Source: JAEINY01 sp942490535
Lineage (GTDB): Bacteria; Bacteroidota; Bacteroidia; Bacteroidales; Marinilabiliaceae
DNA length: 64,000 bases
Assembly: GCA_942490535.1 (NCBI GenBank)
Contig: CALNXQ010000001.1
Coordinates: forward strand, 1-64,000
Direction: 5' to 3'
The notes under the pieces were generated by a model. The model did not search any database, was not told where the DNA came from, and saw nothing but the letters and a program-made list of their open reading frames with translations. Positions within the stretch are counted from its first letter, which is position 1. Each line of letters starts with the position of its first letter. Positions 43,043-51,515 of the stretch are shown piece after piece. The translations under genes were made by a program, and so were the position numbers.

Positions 43043-44533
43043 TTATCGTCTGCGCGCGGGGGTACCGCCCCCACCTGGTCTTGTTACAGGTCTCGGAGGA
43101 GTTGCAGGACGGCTCCAATTTTGTTGAAAATTCTCGTTTGATCGGTAATTGTTGTAATTGACCGGTGGTGATGTTGGTCTGGTAGCAGGTCGCGTTGCCG
43201 GTTGTTGTGCCGGGCGGTTTGCAGGCCTGGTTGCAGGCTTCGTTGCAGGTTGCTGCACCGGCCTGGCATTGGGGCGCGTTGTTGGTCTTGTTTCCGGTTT
43301 AAGAGCAGGTCGCTGTGCCGGATTATTTATGTTGTTACCAGGCTGTGCAGCAGGTCGCATAATATGGCCCTTCCGATTATCGATTTTAGACAGGTCGTTT
43401 CGGTTAATGTTAACATTCTTGTCAATATTAATATTCACCGATCGATTAAAACCGTAATGGGAATGAGGGTGACGGTGTGAATGGCGGTAATAATGATACG
43501 TCAGGTGCGGATAGCGGTTGGGATAATAACGATGGTGCCACCCCACGTACCAATAAGAAGGCATGCCGATAAAAATCATGCCTCCGCCTGGGCCATAGTA
43601 AAAGCCGGTATGGTAATACCAGGGGTAAGGACGCCAATACGGGTATCCATACCAATTGGGGTATCCATACCAATAAGAATAGTGATTGACATGCACGACT
43701 TCTACTTCATGTTCAACCGGCTGTTTGATGTCCTGTGTAGCGCTTTCTTCAGCTGCAAATTGTTCGGCAGCTTCAAGCATTTCTTGATAAGCTTCGGGAT
43801 CTTCGTCCAATTGTTTTTTATAATCCGCCAGTTCAGCCTCCTTTTGCGTTTTTACCTGGTTGTGCATTTGTTCCAATGCTTCACCCATCTCCCGGGGGTA
43901 TTGCTGATAGACACTTCCCGCCAACCGGGTGAATTCAATGTTTTCAGACATGGTAGAAAGCACCTCCGGGTAGTCTAATAAACGCTGGATACTGGTTTGA
44001 AATGCCATGGGATAGGTCGAAATGAGTTGTTTAAATTCGGCAGTATTTTTTTTGTTTAAACTATAAATAGCATTTATTGCGTCGAACTGTTTTCGTCCAT
44101 AATTTTTAGCTGCATCATGAATATCCTGAGGATAAGTTGTTATGATTTGTTCAACTTCTTTTTTGGATCTCTTACCATCTTTCGCCAAATCGGTGATTAG
44201 ATCAGGATATCGGCTTAATTCGTACAGGCCGAATTGTGTATCGCGGTCATATGGGTCAACGATGTTTTGGAAGGTGGATCGCGAAGAAGTTTGAATTTCT
44301 AGCATCTTAATCAAAACTTCAGGATGTAACCCAATCGTGAGGATATCCTGCCGAAGTGTGACATCATAGCCGGCCAACCCATAGATGAGGGTACTGTCTT
44401 CTTTTATAATTTGTTTAAACTTCGATAAATCGGATTGTGCCTGTACGTTTTGTGTCGGAGCGCTGAGTAATACAGCCATTAGAAGTAGTAGCCAATTTAG
44501 TTTTGATTGTTTTGTTTGAAGGGCTGATTTCAT
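43043..44533 (-). CDS. Exported protein with helical N-part, Tyr/Trp-rich core and RPA-repeat tail
   Basis: A 496-residue protein with a signal peptide (cleaved near VQAQS). Residues 35-260 are helical with repeated 'YP' turns (RYPDLITDL, TYPQDIHDA, TYPMAFQTS, DYPEVLSTM, QYPREMGEA at roughly 28-44-residue spacing). Residues about 290-350 are extremely Tyr/Trp/Gly/His-rich (WYGYPNWYGYPYWRPYPWYY). Residues 400-470 are short repeats of the type RPAxxPATKPATR. The tail is GGGGTPARRR. It resembles DUF3300-like envelope proteins in outline only; no function can be stated. It is upstream of the broken DUF4136 lipoprotein in the same direction, with 49 bases between. Confidence 0.75.
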   Translation of the reverse strand: MKSALQTKQSKLNWLLLLMAVLLSAPTQNVQAQSDLSKFKQIIKEDSTLIYGLAGYDVTLRQDILTIGLHPEVLIKMLEIQTSSRSTFQNIVDPYDRDTQFGLYELSRYPDLITDLAKDGKRSKKEVEQIITTYPQDIHDAAKNYGRKQFDAINAIYSLNKKNTAEFKQLISTYPMAFQTSIQRLLDYPEVLSTMSENIEFTRLAGSVYQQYPREMGEALEQMHNQVKTQKEAELADYKKQLDEDPEAYQEMLEAAEQFAAEESATQDIKQPVEHEVEVVHVNHYSYWYGYPNWYGYPYWRPYPWYYHTGFYYGPGGGMIFIGMPSYWYVGWHHRYYPNRYPHLTYHYYRHSHRHPHSHYGFNRSVNINIDKNVNINRNDLSKIDNRKGHIMRPAAQPGNNINNPAQRPALKPETRPTTRPNARPVQQPATKPATRPANRPAQQPATRPATRPTSPPVNYNNYRSNENFQQNWSRPATPPRPVTRPGGGGTPARRR

Positions 44534-44929
44534 AATAGATGGTTTTTGGTAGTTGTTATCTCATATCTGACGTTGGGTAATGCCAACTTCGTGCCAAAAA
44601 TTGTGCGGCTCGCTTTCCTTTCGATGGCAGCGAACGCAATATTCAATTTCCAAAATAGATAATGTTTGTTGTAAAGATATATGAATTGAGATAAATAGCC
44701 AGTGGTAATAGTAAGTAGCGAAATTGCCTCAACGAATTATTCGGATGCTTGTAATTATGTGGATTTGGAATGTTGTTAGTAATCACCTAGAGGCTGCAGT
44801 TATCAGATTAGAGAATCCTTATTTTCAGTTTACCGATTTTGATTCATTATTCTAAAAAAAAAGTCATAACTTTCTATAAGTGCATCTTTTATAATAAATA
44901 ATTCCAAAAGTGGTGGAGTGAATTCATTA
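44534..44929. other. 396-base gap, no feature recognised
   Basis: This divergent gap lies between the Tyr-rich protein and hemerythrin genes. Apart from a 5-bp hairpin (GTTGG/CCAAC, 44572-44587), I see neither promoter consensus matches nor a gene. Confidence 0.5.
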
Positions 44930-45374
44930 ATGGATAAATCGAAAAGTATGGAAACGATATTCAACCTGGATTGGAAGGAGATCTATGAAGTCGGGAATTT
45001 TGACATCGATGCTGAGCATAAAATCTTTCTGCACATCATACAAAAAAATCAGTAAAGCTTATGCTCAAAAGGCGCCAATTCACTATTTGGAAGCATTGGT
45101 AACGGAGTTAATGAAATATGCAGATTTTCATTTTTGCAGTGAAGAGAATTTGATGCAGGCAGTTAATTATCCGGATTTAAATTTCCATCGGGAAGTACAT
45201 AAAAACTTGATACTTCAGCTGAGGGAGGAGGTGAATACGGTTGTGTTCAAATGTATAAATTTTGATAATCTGATACAATTTCTTTATCAATGGTTTATTG
45301 AGCATACTACAACGGAAGATAAAAAGCTGGCTTTCTATATTCATAATATGGATCGCACCAATGATTTCTTTTAG
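44930..45374 (+). pseudogene. Bacteriohemerythrin gene with a frameshift in an A7 run
   Basis: Frame 1 starts at ATG 44930 (DKSKSMETIFNLDWK...) and stops at 45053-45055 after 41 codons. The rest of the protein continues in another frame (KISKAYAQKAPIHYLEALV...) to 45374. The switch is at seven A (45042-45048); with six A the frame is continuous, giving about 147 residues. Across both frames all seven di-iron ligands of the family are present: His in DIDAEH, His and Glu in FHFCSEEN, two His in FHREVH, and His and Asp in EHTTTED. The product would be a cytoplasmic O2-binding or sensing hemerythrin. A true lesion, a sequencing error or polymerase slippage are all possible. Confidence 0.85.
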
Positions 45375-45497
45375 ATCAGCAATTAACTTCAATATGGAGT
45401 GTTTGAAGTTATGTCATTAGCGTTCGGACGGCAGGTTGTCCGGATTTTTACTTGAAGTAATATTTCATACTTGTTTTAGAATGGCGATCTTTATTGC

Positions 45498-46238
45498 ATG
45501 AAAAATAATGTAGCGGTCTATCATGAAAAGGAGGTGATAAAATCCTTTCATGTGGATTATAAGCAACAATTGCGATTAAGTGTACTTTTTAGCTTTATGC
45601 AGGAAGCGGCCTATCGACATGCCGAAGCCTTGGGTATGGGGTTTTCTCATCTGAGTAAGGAAAATCACTTTTGGGTTTTATCCAGAGTCATCATACAGGT
45701 AGATCGATATCCTAAATGGAATGAGGAAATTCGTATTGAAACCTGGCCACATGGATTTAATCACTTGTTTGGGATGCGTGACTTTAATATAACTGATGCA
45801 GAAGGGAGACCAATTGCCGCAGCCACAACAGCTTGGTTGGTGCTGGATGTGAAAACGCGAAGACCTGTCCGGGCAAATGAAGTAATGAAACATTTGCCCG
45901 ATAATGAAGGGCGTAGGGTGTTTGATGATTTTCCGGAAAAATTACCTGTGTTGAAATTAAATGTTGAGAAATCCAAAAGGTTTAGAGCTGATTATTCATC
46001 CATTGATCAAAATGGTCATGTCAATAATACGCAATACATTGACTGGATTACTGATTGTTTTGACAAGGCAGCGCATGATGGTCTGGAAATCAAAAAGCTT
46101 CAGGTTAATTTTAATGCTGAAATGCATTGGGATGAACATCTGCAATTGGTCTTTGAAGAAAATAGTGATGAGGTCTGTTTTAGCGGGAAGTCTGAATCAT
46201 CGGAAAGGAATATATTTCAGGCCAAACTCGTAAAGTAA
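45498..46238 (+). CDS. Acyl-ACP thioesterase family protein
   Basis: A 246-residue double hot-dog thioesterase that hydrolyses acyl-ACP to free fatty acid. The N-terminal hot dog has LSVLFSFMQEAAYRHAEALG and FWVLSRVIIQVDRYPKW. The C-terminal half carries DQNGHVNNTQYIDW, the family active-site loop with Asn/His. No signal peptide, so cytoplasmic. No operon partner is visible. Chain-length preference is unknown. Confidence 0.88.
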   Translation: MKNNVAVYHEKEVIKSFHVDYKQQLRLSVLFSFMQEAAYRHAEALGMGFSHLSKENHFWVLSRVIIQVDRYPKWNEEIRIETWPHGFNHLFGMRDFNITDAEGRPIAAATTAWLVLDVKTRRPVRANEVMKHLPDNEGRRVFDDFPEKLPVLKLNVEKSKRFRADYSSIDQNGHVNNTQYIDWITDCFDKAAHDGLEIKKLQVNFNAEMHWDEHLQLVFEENSDEVCFSGKSESSERNIFQAKLVK

Positions 46239-46388
46239 TTTTGCAGATGACGAAGCGCATCAGTGGATGCCTCGCCATAAATATTTACTTCGTTATCTGT
46301 TTGGATGAACAACACCTGGTAGATAGTAGTTTGAGTTATGAGGGACAACAAAAATAATCTCCGCAGGGAGTGATAAGCTGGTAAGATC

Positions 46389-47591
46389 ATGATATCACCT
46401 GGAAAGCCTGAGAATGAGCGGGAGCGTATAGCTTCGTTGAACGCCTATAATATTTTGGATACTCTTCCGGAAGAGGAGTATGACGCTATAACAAGGTTGG
46501 CTTCAGTTATATGTAATACCCCAATTGCTTTAATTAGCTTAGTCGATAGTGAACGGCAGTGGTTTAAATCCAGGATTGGATTGGAAGGGGTGGAAACGCC
46601 TCGCGATCATGCCTTTTGTGCGCATGCCATTTTAGAGCCCGAAGAAGTATTTACGGTTCGAGATGCCCGGGTGGACGATCGGTTTCATGATAACCCCCTG
46701 GTAACAGGTGATCCCAATGTTGTATTTTATGCCGGAGTGCCTATTAAGAACCTGGATGGTTATGCTTTGGGGACACTATGTATTGTTGACAAAACACCTC
46801 GGCAGTTAACTGCCACTCAGGAGGAGTCATTGAGACTTTTAGCCAATCAGGTGGTGAACTTATTTGAGTTGCGACGTAAGAATCAAAAGTTGGAAAATGC
46901 GCAACGTCTGCTGCAAAAACGCAACAGTGATTTGGAGCAGTTTGCTTATGTGGTTTCTCATGACTTAAAATCTCCCTTAGCGGCTATTTTTTCGTTTGCC
47001 GAGTTGCTTAAGGAAGACTTTGGTGATCGTTTGACAGAACAGGGATTGGAATATATTGATTATATCAATCAGTCATCTTTTAAGTTAAAAGCTTTGATTG
47101 ATGGTATTTTGGCTTATTACAAAGGTGATATTGTTCTTTTAAAAGATAAAGAAGAGATTGACTTTACTTTATTTATTAAATCGGTTGTTGGTTTGTTGCA
47201 TATGCCAAAGCACTTTAGAGTGATTTATCCGCAATCGCATGAGCGATTGATGGTGAATCGGGTGGCTTTAGAACAGGTTTTTTTGAATTTGATTGGCAAT
47301 GGAGTAAAGTATAATAATAAGGAACATGGAGAGATTGTTATTTCGTGTTATTCAAGGAGTAATTATTATTGGTTTTCTATTACAGATAATGGTATTGGGA
47401 TAGAGCAATTGGATCAGGAAAAGATATTTGAGTTATTTCGAAATTTAGGCCGGATGGATCGGGATGGTAATTTAGGAACGGGTATAGGGCTATCGACTGT
47501 TAAAAAGTTGATCGAAAATCAGGGCGGGACGATTGCCGTGTCTTCTGAACCTAACAAATTTACTACATTTGAATTTTCAATTAGGAAATAG
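46389..47591 (+). CDS. GAF-domain sensor histidine kinase (cytoplasmic)
   Basis: A 400-residue kinase. A GAF domain (about 25-165; ALISLVDSERQWFKSRIGL, DHAFCAHAIL, YAGVPIKNLDGYALGTLCIVD) is followed by a coiled coil (about 165-190), HisKA (YVVSHDLKSPLAAIFSFAELL) and HATPase_c (NGVKYNN, DNGIGIEQLD, GTGIGLSTVKKLI). It has no membrane helix, so it should sense a small cytoplasmic signal. No response regulator is adjacent. The next gene (47619) starts 27 bases downstream. Confidence 0.93.
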   Translation: MISPGKPENERERIASLNAYNILDTLPEEEYDAITRLASVICNTPIALISLVDSERQWFKSRIGLEGVETPRDHAFCAHAILEPEEVFTVRDARVDDRFHDNPLVTGDPNVVFYAGVPIKNLDGYALGTLCIVDKTPRQLTATQEESLRLLANQVVNLFELRRKNQKLENAQRLLQKRNSDLEQFAYVVSHDLKSPLAAIFSFAELLKEDFGDRLTEQGLEYIDYINQSSFKLKALIDGILAYYKGDIVLLKDKEEIDFTLFIKSVVGLLHMPKHFRVIYPQSHERLMVNRVALEQVFLNLIGNGVKYNNKEHGEIVISCYSRSNYYWFSITDNGIGIEQLDQEKIFELFRNLGRMDRDGNLGTGIGLSTVKKLIENQGGTIAVSSEPNKFTTFEFSIRK

Positions 47592-47618
47592 AAATAACAA
47601 TTCGTTTTTATCTCAAGC

Positions 47619-48542
47619 ATGAAAATAGCAATTATAGGTGCAGGGGGAGTTGGGGGATACTTCGGTGCAAAATTAGCCAAAGCTGGTCATGAAGTTTGTT
47701 TTTTAGCAAGGGGAAACCATCTGAAAGCCATACTCGATAATGGGTTAGTTGTTAAAAGCATTGACGGTGATTTTTGTGTTACAAATATTTCTGCCACTGA
47801 CCAAATAGAATTATTAGGTACTTCAGATCTGATTATTGTAGCTGTTAAAGCCTGGCAAGTGAAGGGGGTGGCTGTCGAGTTGAAGTCAATTATTCATCCC
47901 GAAACCTGGGTTTTGCCATTGCAAAATGGAGTTATGGCCTCAGAAGAGTTGAGCCAGGTATTAGGCGCGGACAAGGTGATTGGCGGTCTTTGTCGAATTT
48001 TCAGTAAAATTGAGAAGCCAAGCGTTATCTCCCATTTTGGTGTCAGACCAACCATTGTTTTTGGAGAGTTAAATAACACTCAATCAGTGCGAATTGAACA
48101 ATTGAAAAGCTTGTTTGATGCCGCCGGGATTAACAATAAAGTGGCTGAAGATATTAATGTGGAGCTTTGGAAGAAGTTTATTTCAATTTGCGTTAGTGGA
48201 TTGTTGGCCATTACTAAAACAAATTATGGTGAGTTGCGTGAGTTGCCCGAGTCTCGTCAGCTGATGATCGATTTGTTGAATGAAGTATACGCGGTTGGTT
48301 TAGCTGCAGGGGTCACTATTTCGGAGGATTTTGTGGGAAAAACAGTTAGCTTTATTGATACATTTCCATTTGAAACGACTTCTTCCTTAACGCGCGACGT
48401 TTGGGAGGGGAAACCGTCGGAAATTGAGTATCAGAATGGAACGGTTGTGGTATTAGGGGAGCGATACGGTATTCAGACACCTATTAATCGTTTTGTTTAT
48501 CATACCATATTACCAATGGAGAAAAAGGCTAGAAGCAATTAA
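47619..48542 (+). CDS. 2-dehydropantoate 2-reductase family protein
   Basis: A 307-residue ketopantoate reductase (PanE/ApbA family). The N-terminal NADPH-binding motif is IAIIGAGGVGGYFGAKLAKAG, then LPLQNGV and the helical C-terminal domain (ELWKKFISICVSGLLAITKTNYGELRELPE, EIEYQNG). The expected reaction is NADPH-dependent reduction of 2-dehydropantoate to pantoate for CoA. Family members also act on other ketoacids. It may be co-transcribed with the upstream kinase. Confidence 0.88.
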   Translation: MKIAIIGAGGVGGYFGAKLAKAGHEVCFLARGNHLKAILDNGLVVKSIDGDFCVTNISATDQIELLGTSDLIIVAVKAWQVKGVAVELKSIIHPETWVLPLQNGVMASEELSQVLGADKVIGGLCRIFSKIEKPSVISHFGVRPTIVFGELNNTQSVRIEQLKSLFDAAGINNKVAEDINVELWKKFISICVSGLLAITKTNYGELRELPESRQLMIDLLNEVYAVGLAAGVTISEDFVGKTVSFIDTFPFETTSSLTRDVWEGKPSEIEYQNGTVVVLGERYGIQTPINRFVYHTILPMEKKARSN

Positions 48543-48625
48543 ATTAATTTTTATTTCGGCCTCATTTAAGAAAAGATATGACACAATACTTTTTTTGCAA
48601 AAACTAATCATTGAATTGAAATCAG

Positions 48626-49270
48626 GTGAGAAGGAAAGCTAGCTTTATTGTTGGGTTTTTATTGTTGGTTTGCGGACTTGTTCATGGAAAAACCGTGTCT
48701 GGTTTTATAATTGATGCGGATGGCGTTCGTATTGAAGGGGATCTGAAAATAATTGCTTTTTGCGGACCCGGTGTATTCCGTTTGAATTCATTTGAGCAAG
48801 TGTCATTACATGCTTCCATCAAGTTTAGAGCAGAGGGGAAAAGACGGTTTAAAGAATATTTTCCAGAATCCATAAATGGATATGCTTTTTTGTTCAAAGG
48901 TCAGTGGGTGGTGTATACATCCACACTGGCACCATATCATTATTTTAGTAAGATTAAGTCGCATCCTGCTTTTTTAAGAGTGATTGAAACTGGCACCATT
49001 AAACTCTTCGATCGACGACGAGGTTATAAACTCGGGGCTGAAGAGGTCGTTGTAGCCGATTATTATGTAGCTGATGAAAGAGATAATCTGTTTCGCTTAT
49101 CCGGAAAAGATGTGAAAAATTTGCAGGTCTTTTTGCAGGAGAAAATAAATATGGATGAAGCTTTTTTTGAGGAGCTTAGCTATAAGGTGGAAATTCGAAA
49201 CCTGAAATGGTTAATTATGGATTACAATGATTGGATGATTATGACACTTCAACGAAACAAGGCTATTTAA
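48626..49270 (+). CDS. Exported hypothetical protein, 214 aa
   Basis: Begins at a GTG. A signal peptide (IVGFLLLVCGLVHG) is followed by a beta-rich region (TVSGFIIDADGVRIEGDLKI) that recalls a short barrel-associated repeat. Tyr- and Arg-rich segments follow (RRRGYKLGAEEVVVADYYVA). The C-terminus is helical. No domain was recognised. It is convergent with the next gene, with 8 bases between. Confidence 0.65.
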   Translation: MRRKASFIVGFLLLVCGLVHGKTVSGFIIDADGVRIEGDLKIIAFCGPGVFRLNSFEQVSLHASIKFRAEGKRRFKEYFPESINGYAFLFKGQWVVYTSTLAPYHYFSKIKSHPAFLRVIETGTIKLFDRRRGYKLGAEEVVVADYYVADERDNLFRLSGKDVKNLQVFLQEKINMDEAFFEELSYKVEIRNLKWLIMDYNDWMIMTLQRNKAI

Positions 49271-49278
49271 GAAGCTGC

Positions 49279-49752
49279 TTAATGGTTCAACTGAGGAATA
49301 ATTGTAACGAGTTCGTTATTGTTGCATTTCTTTATTTGAAATTGACAGATGGTGTCAATCTTGTTTTGTTCTGTAGCCTCTAAAACCGCATAGTATTTCT
49401 GGAAATAGCGGATGGCCATTTGATTCTTGTAATGGTGATAAGTGCGTTCGAGCTGTTCAATAATCTGGAATAGATAAATGGGGTCCTGTAGGGTGTTTAT
49501 TTGGATGATTACTTGTGGCATGTTATCTGATGTCTGAAGTAGAGATGGGGTATGTGAAACAGCGGTTTGTGGATGTGCTCTGAAGTAATCAATGGTGGCT
49601 CCATGGATGTCTGATAAATCCACCTGTGAGCCATTTATGGTTAGGTGTCTTCCCTCTACCTCAATGATAAGTGAAGTTTTCGTGAGAGCTTCGGCCGCCA
49701 GTGAAAATGACGCGTATATCACTACTGTTATAAAAAAATATTTTCCCCTCAT
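49279..49752 (-). CDS. Exported protein resembling the periplasmic domain of ExbD
   Basis: A 157-residue protein with a signal peptide (about 1-20, YASFSLAAEA). The following region, RHLTINGSQVDLSDIHG...PQVIIQINTLQDPIYLFQIIEQLERTYHHYKNQ (fragment shown, not continuous), follows the strand-helix order of Bacteroidota ExbD/TolR periplasmic domains (ING..VDLS, aiiqi..d.py..y..v...l..ay...rn). The usual N-terminal membrane helix with its proton-binding Asp is replaced by a signal peptide. Function is not known; a partner or decoy role for TonB/Tol-type motors is a guess. Confidence 0.55.
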   Translation of the reverse strand: MRGKYFFITVVIYASFSLAAEALTKTSLIIEVEGRHLTINGSQVDLSDIHGATIDYFRAHPQTAVSHTPSLLQTSDNMPQVIIQINTLQDPIYLFQIIEQLERTYHHYKNQMAIRYFQKYYAVLEATEQNKIDTICQFQIKKCNNNELVTIIPQLNH

Positions 49753-49914
49753 TGTGCGAAAAATTAAGCATTATCGGTGTAGTGAAAATACGGAATAAGG
49801 GGTGGATGGTTACCTCAATTTGGCCTCGAATTGCTGGAAGTATGAACTGGTGGGAAACGTGCAAAGCAATCCATTTTCATTCTAAATTAAAAACGAAATA
49901 GTATAAAATTGTGC

Positions 49915-49944
49915 AAAAAAAAGGGAGCTAATGCTCCCTTTTTT
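49915..49944 (-). terminator. Terminator of the SPT-type gene
   Basis: AAAAAAGGGAGC / GCTCCCTTTTTT arms with loop TAAT, 15 bases past the stop codon at 49960. Confidence 0.85.
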
Positions 49945-49959
49945 AGATGTAACTATATT

Positions 49960-51213
49960 TTACAAAACACTGGCAATTTTATCGCTTTTGTATTTGCCGG
50001 CATCAAGTTTTTCTTGTACTTCACTAAAAGCCTTGATGGTGTATTCTACGTCCTCCAATGTATGAACAGCTGTCGGAATAATGCGCAGCATGATCTGATC
50101 TTTAGGAATAACCGGATATACTACGATGGAGCAGAAAATATTGTAGTTTTCACGCAAATCCATCGTTAACTGAGTTGCCTCAGGAATATCACCTTCCAGG
50201 AATACCGGAGTTACAGGAGATTCTGTTTTACCAAGGTTAAAACCTGCTGAGCGCAGTCCTGTTTGCAAAGCATTTACAACCTTCCAAAGGTTGGCTTTGT
50301 GTTCAGGTTGTGTACGCAATAGCTCCAGGCGTTTCAGAGCTCCCATTACCATAGGCATAGGTAATGATTTGGCAAAAATCTGAGAACGTAGATTGTATCT
50401 TAGGTAGTTTACAACTTCTTCGGTTCCTGCAACAAAACCACCAATTCCTGCCATTGATTTGGCAAATGTTCCAAACAGAACATCAATGTCATGGGATACC
50501 CCAAAGTGTTCTGCTACACCAGCACCGGTATCACCCATGGTACCAAATCCGTGTGCATCATCAACCAATATGCGGAAGTTGAATTTCTCTTTTAGCTTTA
50601 CAATGTCTTTTAAGTTACCAAGGTCGCCGGCCATACCAAACACCCCTTCTGTAATCAATAAAATACCACCGCCAGATTCTTGTACCCGCTTTGTTGCGAA
50701 TCCAAGCATCTTTTCACATTTAGCCATGTCGTTGTGTGAAAACACAAAACTCTTTCCACCTTTGGCTTTATGCAAGAAGATACCATCCATGATACAGGCG
50801 TGCGACTCAGAGTCATACACGATGACATCATTTCGGTCCACCAAAGTATCAATAATGGAAACCATGCCCTGGTAGCCATAGTTAAGCAGGTAAGCGTCTT
50901 CTTTTCCTACGAAATCCGCAAGTTGAGATTCTAATTCTTCATGTTTGCTGGTGTGTCCGGACATCATTCGGGCACCCATTGGGTAGGCCATTCCATAAGT
51001 AGCAGCTGCTTCTGCATCGGCTTTTCTTACGTCAGGATGATTAGCCAGACCTAGATAGTTATTTAAACTCCAGGTGAGAACCTCTTTTCCACGAAATTTC
51101 ATCTTCGGACTGATCTCACCTTCTAATTTTGGAAATGTAAAATAACCATGGGCTTCCTTGCTGTGTTGTCCCAAAGGTCCCATGCTCTTTTGTATCTTTT
51201 CGAAAATGTCCAC
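49960..51213 (-). CDS. spt: Serine palmitoyltransferase-type PLP enzyme (alpha-oxoamine synthase)
   Basis: A 417-residue alpha-oxoamine synthase. Landmarks: NNYLGLANHPDV, GARMMSGHTSKHEELE, DSESHACIMDG, VDDAHGFGTMG, and the PLP lysine motif GTFAKSMAGIGGF. These match Bacteroidota serine palmitoyltransferase, which joins serine to acyl-CoA/ACP in the first step of sphingolipid synthesis. Close relatives condense cysteate for sulfonolipids or glycine (KBL), and the eye cannot exclude these. It has a promoter and terminator of its own, so it is monocistronic. Confidence 0.85.
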   Translation of the reverse strand: MDIFEKIQKSMGPLGQHSKEAHGYFTFPKLEGEISPKMKFRGKEVLTWSLNNYLGLANHPDVRKADAEAAATYGMAYPMGARMMSGHTSKHEELESQLADFVGKEDAYLLNYGYQGMVSIIDTLVDRNDVIVYDSESHACIMDGIFLHKAKGGKSFVFSHNDMAKCEKMLGFATKRVQESGGGILLITEGVFGMAGDLGNLKDIVKLKEKFNFRILVDDAHGFGTMGDTGAGVAEHFGVSHDIDVLFGTFAKSMAGIGGFVAGTEEVVNYLRYNLRSQIFAKSLPMPMVMGALKRLELLRTQPEHKANLWKVVNALQTGLRSAGFNLGKTESPVTPVFLEGDIPEATQLTMDLRENYNIFCSIVVYPVIPKDQIMLRIIPTAVHTLEDVEYTIKAFSEVQEKLDAGKYKSDKIASVL

Positions 51214-51241
51214 TTTACTGAGCTTTAAAAAATTTAGGAGG

Positions 51242-51272
51242 CAAATGTAATGTTTTTAGCCATTTTTATAAA
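51242..51272 (-). promoter_or_regulatory. Promoter of the SPT-type gene
   Basis: Minus-strand TTTA (51269-51272), a 19-base spacer and TACATTTG (51242-51249) fit the Bacteroidota consensus. The leader is about 22 bases. This 302-base gap (51214-51515) also holds the divergent bamD promoter and nothing else visible. Confidence 0.55.
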
Positions 51273-51407
51273 GGAATGCAGTTAAAATTTGTAATTGACT
51301 CATTAGTCGTTGGCCCTGGCGTTCTTTTCGCCTGGAAATATGAGATAGTAAAAACGTGGTGGTTTGGAATGGTCGGTAACTTTAACCTAATTTTAACAAA
51401 TTCAACT

Positions 51408-51439
51408 GTTGTGAGGTTATAAACTAAAATATATCTTTG
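51408..51439 (+). promoter_or_regulatory. Promoter of the bamD operon
   Basis: GTTG (51408-51411), a 20-base spacer and TATCTTTG (51432-51439; TAnnTTTG). The leader to ATG 51516 is about 70 bases. Confidence 0.5.
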
Positions 51440-51515
51440 CAGAATGTTTTATAAAGGCCTGTTGTGTCCATACATCAGGTGACTGTTAGTAGTAATCATC
51501 AGATAAGTGAATTAT

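Noticed and set aside
43158..43480. Plus-strand frames opposite the RPA-repeat tail
   Set aside because: They are low-complexity shadows (Gly/Val/Leu/Cys repeats) of the repetitive sense sequence.
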